Source: JBBRMY01 sp038230595 (GTDB taxonomy: Bacteria; Bacteroidota; Ignavibacteria; Tepidaquicellales; Tepidaquicellaceae). Taken from it: 8,429 nt of DNA. A model generated the notes under the pieces. It searched no databases. It saw only the letters and a program-made list of their open reading frames with translations, and was not told the origin of the DNA. The position numbers and the translations under genes were made by a program. Below, piece after piece: positions 4,746 to 8,429 of the stretch; the first letter of the stretch is position 1, and the number at the start of each line of letters is the position of its first letter. The stretch lies in NCBI GenBank assembly GCA_038230595.1, contig JBBRMY010000114.1, positions 1 through 8,429 of the forward strand. The letters run 5' to 3'.

Positions 4746-6272
4746 TTACTTTATCAGAACCATCTTTTTGGTTTCTGTATATTTTTCAGTTTTTAATGTA
4801 TAAAAATAAATACCTGAAGGTAATTTCATAGCATTGAATTCCACAGAATGACTTCCTGCATTTTCTCTTTTATTAATGAAAGTTTCAATTTCTTTACCTT
4901 GTATATCAAAAATCAATAGAGAAACAAAGCCGGAATTTGATAATTCATAATTTATTTTTGTAGTTGGGTTGAAAGGGTTTGGGTAGTTTTGAGATAATAT
5001 AAATGACTTTTGGATATCAGTTCCGTTTTGATAAATTGTTGTTATAAATTGTGAATATTTTTCAACTAATGCAGTTTCAACACTTGTATATTTATATCCA
5101 CCAACAAATACATTCTTGAATCTATCCACTGCAATACAAGTTGGATATGCCACTATACCACTATCAGAAGAAGACCAATTCAGGATTCCATCTTTAGATA
5201 AACAAAATACTTTAAAACCTGAATTAACCGATCCTCTTGCTAAAGTATAAATTTCACTGGTTGAATTATCAACAAACATTTTTTTAGGATCAATTGAGCT
5301 TCCTAAATAACCTGAATAAAAATATTCCCAGATTAGATTGCCTGAATTGGAATATTTTAACGTAGTATAATTATTCCCTGATTCACCAGTTACAATAATA
5401 TTTTGTTCTTTATCCACTTTAATATCATAACCCGCACCACCTAAAACATCACCTCCATATCTCCGTTCCCAAATCAAATTACCGAGTGAATCGTATTTAA
5501 GAACATTTAAGTTCCTGATCCCTACACTTCCTTCACTTGTACCAGTTATATAAGCATTACATGAACTATCAACGGCTACACCATACAATATATCAGTGGG
5601 AACTGTTGATGATGAACCGTTAAATGTTCTGACCCAGGTCGAATCCCCTAATGGATTGTATCTTACTAAAAAATAATCATGATCATGGCTATATGCAGTA
5701 CCAGCAGTATATACATTATTGTGTTTATCTAAGGCGGCAGAAGAAAAATCACCATAAGCATATTGCTTTACCCAAAGCTGATTTCCATTGGAATCTAATT
5801 TAGCTGTTACAGTATTTGAGCCCTGACCAGATAAATATATATTTTTTTGAGTATCTAAAAAAATTTTATAAAAACCACTTACGAAATTATGATAATTCCA
5901 GAGTAGGTTTCCGTTTTGGTCATACTTCAAAACATAATAATTTGCCCCAACATAAACATTATTTTGCCTATCTAATGTAATGCAATGACCTGCTACATTT
6001 TCTGATTGCATTGTAAATCTTCTTCCCCAAAGAGAATCACCAGTACTGGAATATTTTATTGTAACACATTCATAATTATTTGAAGTACTATTAAACTGAC
6101 TGGCAATTACTTCATAAACATTCCCAGAGGAATCTGTAATTAAATCATTTGAAATAGACTCTCTAGAAGAAAAGGAAGTATATAATTTTTTCCACTCCAG
6201 CCTATATTGGCATTTAGCTTCATTTAAGCCGGAGAAGAAAAAATATAAAAATATTACTGCAAAATATTTCAA
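4746..6272 (-). CDS. Secreted beta-propeller repeat protein with T9SS type A sorting domain
   Basis: A 508-residue protein with a signal peptide at about 1-21 (MKYFAVIFLYFFFSGLNEAKC, quoted in part by position; likely cleaved before Gln22). Residues 40-410 carry seven to eight blade-like repeats. The unit is a DxxxNVYVxG strand (near 46, 100, 139, 181, 234, 286, 335, 383) then a KYDxxGNLLWxxxY strand (near 73, 116, 158, 204, 259, 306, 357), as in SBBP-type propeller proteins. Residues about 428-508 form the T9SS sorting domain, with NYPNPFNPTT at 429-438, GIYFYTLKT and terminal KKMVLIK; this domain is removed as the protein is attached or released at the outer surface. No enzyme active site is recognised. 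The start is TTG at 6272-6270, overlapping the TGA of the upstream oxidase gene; an in-frame stop three codons upstream leaves no other choice. Binding or scaffold role is inference. Confidence 0.9.
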   Translation of the reverse strand: MKYFAVIFLYFFFSGLNEAKCQYRLEWKKLYTSFSSRESISNDLITDSSGNVYEVIASQFNSTSNNYECVTIKYSSTGDSLWGRRFTMQSENVAGHCITLDRQNNVYVGANYYVLKYDQNGNLLWNYHNFVSGFYKIFLDTQKNIYLSGQGSNTVTAKLDSNGNQLWVKQYAYGDFSSAALDKHNNVYTAGTAYSHDHDYFLVRYNPLGDSTWVRTFNGSSSTVPTDILYGVAVDSSCNAYITGTSEGSVGIRNLNVLKYDSLGNLIWERRYGGDVLGGAGYDIKVDKEQNIIVTGESGNNYTTLKYSNSGNLIWEYFYSGYLGSSIDPKKMFVDNSTSEIYTLARGSVNSGFKVFCLSKDGILNWSSSDSGIVAYPTCIAVDRFKNVFVGGYKYTSVETALVEKYSQFITTIYQNGTDIQKSFILSQNYPNPFNPTTKINYELSNSGFVSLLIFDIQGKEIETFINKRENAGSHSVEFNAMKLPSGIYFYTLKTEKYTETKKMVLIK

Positions 6273-7990
6273 ATTGTATCAATTTTTATCCAAAGAGCAA
6301 CCGATGGGATATTAGAAAAACCGGATCTACTATCTTCTTTTTTTGTAAGGCCAAAAAGCATATAATATCCGGGAGGCGCAACACTAGCATTAACAGGTGA
6401 TGTAAGTGTATAAACATCATGTTCATGTGAAACTACATCTATGTCAATTAATCTTTGTTCCATATTATTGCCATGAGTAACAGAAGAAGGTCTAATTAAT
6501 ACAAATGAATCTAAATCCATATTACAGTTAACAGTAAAATCGGTATTATAGTTTACTTCTTCAGTAGAAAGATCTGTAAGCTCAGGTTGGGCACCATCCA
6601 ATAAATACCCGGGACTAAAGATCTCTATAGATTTATTTGTATCATCCTCAAGATCACCTGTATTTCGAACTCTACCGCCAGCCACAAAAACCCTACCATC
6701 AGGAAGCAGAAGTGCTGTAGAATGGTAATTTCGACCGACCTGCATATTGGGTAAATCACTCCAACCGGCAGAAGTATTTTTCATATCATAAAGTTCAGGA
6801 GTTAATATCGAACCTGCATCTGAACTAATAGTATTTCCACCAACAACTAATATTTTGCTATCAGGTAATATTACGGCATTATGGTCAACTCTGGCATAAT
6901 GTAAAGTTTCAGTATTTTCTGTCCAATGGGGTGCTGATGAGTTAAGTTCTATTGTTGTTGTTGTATTCACTAAAACTTCAATATCGGGTAGTGGTGGATC
7001 TTGTGGAGGAGCAGGTGTTTTATACATACCACCTATAATCATTACTTTTGCAGACTGTACTGAATTATTTAATGGAAAGAGAACTGTTGGAGCTGAATAT
7101 CGAAAATGAGGTAAAGAAGGATCAGTAGAAGGAGCAGGTGAAGCCGCTGCAACTCTTGTATAAGGAGTGACAGTTGGATGAGCTGAATCATATAGTTTCT
7201 GCCAATCAAAAAAATATGATTGATCTGAAGGAGCAGCAATAAATAAATAAGTATTAAAAATACCAAAAGGTACAACATGTACACCAGGATAGTTAACTTC
7301 TTTATCAGCATATGTTAAAGGTTCTGGTAATTTACCATATGTTTCTGGATCAGTAGATTTTCTAAAAAACTCCCAACCAGTTGAGGGATTATACAGTTCC
7401 GGATCATCATTAGTGACATCAAACCAATTTCCAGATTCATACTGAACTAAATCTTTGCGCCACCCAGAAATCGCTAATACTCTTCTTGGATCAGAAATAG
7501 GTTCACCTACCGGTGCAAGAGTTGGATACCATCTTCCATCAGCCATTCTATGAGGTAAAATATTTGTTCCATATGGTATTTCCCATTCTTCTGTGGAAGG
7601 GTTAAAAATAAACGTATAAATTAAGCCTCTATCCCCGGAAGCAAAATTAGGAGGTGTAACTTCGAACGGAATCGGTCTTGGGCGCTCACCCCCAGCCACT
7701 AATAACTTTCCATCACGAAGAAAACAATGACCAGAACAAAATATTGCGGGAGCTTCAATATATACAGACTTAATAGGATCTATTGGATCAACATATTGCT
7801 TTGGCCAATTAGGAACCACCTGATTATCTGCAGAAATTGTATTTGATTCAGGATCGAATAATCTAGACCAAATAGGTGTTGCTCTTGCATGAAACAATAG
7901 TACTTTTCCTGTGTGTAAAAGATGAGCATGAACTGCGACAACTTTGGATTCTATTAAAACCGAATCCCAAGTACCTAATGGTACTGCCAT
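6269..7990 (-). CDS. Galactose/glyoxal oxidase-like copper radical oxidase (AA5-like)
   Basis: A 573-residue protein of Kelch repeats (about 17-460) followed by the galactose oxidase C-terminal Ig-like domain (DUF1929 type, about 465-571). Compared from memory with fungal galactose oxidase, the copper-radical site looks complete. Cys85 in IFCSG matches Cys228 and Tyr155 in GRWYPT matches Tyr272 (the thioether-linked pair). Tyr422-His423 in GRNYHSTALLLPDGRV match Tyr495-His496, and His506 in SVTHGNNMEQR matches His581. Trp177 in ISGW may match Trp290. Such enzymes oxidise primary alcohols or aldehydes with O2, producing H2O2. The RWY motif is closer to glyoxal oxidase and bacterial GlxA types than to true galactose oxidase, so the substrate is open. 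Oddly, there is no signal peptide or membrane anchor: an in-frame TAA lies five codons before the ATG, yet the first blade seems complete. Its stop overlaps the next gene's TTG. Confidence 0.9.
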   Translation of the reverse strand: MAVPLGTWDSVLIESKVVAVHAHLLHTGKVLLFHARATPIWSRLFDPESNTISADNQVVPNWPKQYVDPIDPIKSVYIEAPAIFCSGHCFLRDGKLLVAGGERPRPIPFEVTPPNFASGDRGLIYTFIFNPSTEEWEIPYGTNILPHRMADGRWYPTLAPVGEPISDPRRVLAISGWRKDLVQYESGNWFDVTNDDPELYNPSTGWEFFRKSTDPETYGKLPEPLTYADKEVNYPGVHVVPFGIFNTYLFIAAPSDQSYFFDWQKLYDSAHPTVTPYTRVAAASPAPSTDPSLPHFRYSAPTVLFPLNNSVQSAKVMIIGGMYKTPAPPQDPPLPDIEVLVNTTTTIELNSSAPHWTENTETLHYARVDHNAVILPDSKILVVGGNTISSDAGSILTPELYDMKNTSAGWSDLPNMQVGRNYHSTALLLPDGRVFVAGGRVRNTGDLEDDTNKSIEIFSPGYLLDGAQPELTDLSTEEVNYNTDFTVNCNMDLDSFVLIRPSSVTHGNNMEQRLIDIDVVSHEHDVYTLTSPVNASVAPPGYYMLFGLTKKEDSRSGFSNIPSVALWIKIDTI

Positions 7991-8009
7991 AATAATTTTA
8001 ATTTAGTTG

Positions 8010-8036
8010 AAAAAAGAATTCAGATTTTTCTGAATT
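8010..8036 (-). terminator. Candidate intrinsic terminator before the oxidase gene
   Basis: On the minus strand an 8-bp stem AATTCAGA (8036-8029), loop AAAA and TCTGAATT (8024-8017) is followed after one C by six T (8015-8010). It lies 20 bp upstream of the oxidase ATG and would end transcription of the small gene at 8096-8429. The stem has only two G:C pairs, so strength is doubtful. If it works, the oxidase gene needs a start in the 20 bp after it or depends on read-through. Confidence 0.4.
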
Positions 8037-8095
8037 TAGTAAAAGTTTTTAATTAATATTTTAAGTGAAGATAGTATTTAATTTATGAGAAAGAA

Positions 8096-8429
8096 TTATA
8101 CTCCCAAATTTTTTCTTAAGCATTCCATAAATTCTTTTCTTGGATGATTACCAGTTATACTTCGACAACAGGCTGCAATTGCCTGTCGAATTGTAGAATC
8201 ACTGAAACCAGGGTAATGTTCTTTTATAATTCTTACTAATGTATCTACTTCCTGCTTTTCTGAACATGCTACAAAAAAGCTGTCTTTATATCTCCTGCAT
8301 CTTGGCAGTTCTGTGCTTTTGTGTACTGCTTTGTCGTATTAATTCTGTGTATTGCTTAACCAGATATTCACTCATCCCCGTGACTGAGCTTATTGATGAC
8401 GGAGCTTTTATTCCATTATTAATGCTCAT
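8096..8429 (-). pseudogene. Small unrecognised gene with an apparent +1 frameshift
   Basis: From an ATG at the very edge of the window (8429-8427) one frame runs 47 codons to TAA at 8288-8286 (starts MSINNGIKAPSSISSV). A second frame, shifted +1, is open from 8338 to TAA at 8098-8096 for 80 codons without any early start codon; it includes RYKDSFFVACSEKQEVDTLV, HYPGFSDSTIRQAIAAC and ends ECLRKNLGV. Skipping one base near 8336 would join them into one protein of about 110 residues (...YTELIDKAVHKSTEL...), charged and probably helical. I do not recognise the family. Explanations are a real inactivating insertion, a sequencing or assembly error, programmed frameshifting, or two unrelated frames. 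The gene may also begin upstream of the window. No slippery heptamer is evident at the joint. Confidence 0.5.

Noticed and set aside
7069..7311. Minus-strand open frame of 80 codons rich in Leu and Ile
   Set aside because: It is an alternate frame inside the oxidase gene; the hydrophobic look follows from AT-rich codons.
1..8429. CRISPR array or tRNA genes
   Set aside because: No regularly spaced repeats and no tRNA cloverleaf or TTCRA-type arm in context were seen on either strand.

Overview
The window reads as AT-rich bacterial DNA with every protein-coding gene on the minus strand. The best clue to the host is the C-terminal secretion signal of the 508-residue protein (NYPNPFNPTT followed by a short beta domain ending in KKMVLIK). 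This is a type IX secretion (T9SS) type A sorting domain in the form common in Ignavibacteria and neighbouring members of the Bacteroidota/FCB group. Shine-Dalgarno sequences are mostly absent, which fits that group. The assignment is inference from motifs, not a database match.

Left part (1-3916): a tightly packed peptide ABC importer operon, transcribed right to left. The order is a YejB-type permease, a YejE-type permease, a DppD/OppD-type ATPase and a DppF/OppF-type ATPase whose 3' end lies outside the window. The permeases resemble enterobacterial YejB and YejE closely by eye. In E. coli the two ATPase domains are fused in one protein, YejF; here they are separate genes overlapping by 11 bp. 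No substrate-binding protein (YejA-like) is present in the window.

Middle (3917-4745): an 829-bp gap without a convincing gene, but not empty. A GC-richer island of about 408 bp (4133-4540) has complementary ends and holds a perfect 21-bp inverted repeat, a two-tier hairpin and a possible pseudoknot. It is followed on the right by four 7-bp AT-rich tandem repeats, an 18-bp near-palindrome and a good sigma70-like minus-strand promoter aimed into the island. It could be an independent structured RNA, a long leader of the importer operon, or a small non-autonomous mobile element. This is the most unexplained part of the window.

Right part (4746-7990): two genes that overlap by 4 bp. The upstream one encodes a galactose/glyoxal oxidase-like copper radical oxidase with all the expected active-site residues but no signal peptide. 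The downstream one starts at TTG and encodes a secreted beta-propeller protein with the T9SS sorting domain. The overlap suggests translational coupling and a shared job, probably at the cell surface.

Far right (8010-8429): a candidate terminator and a small unrecognised gene whose reading frame appears broken by a +1 shift.
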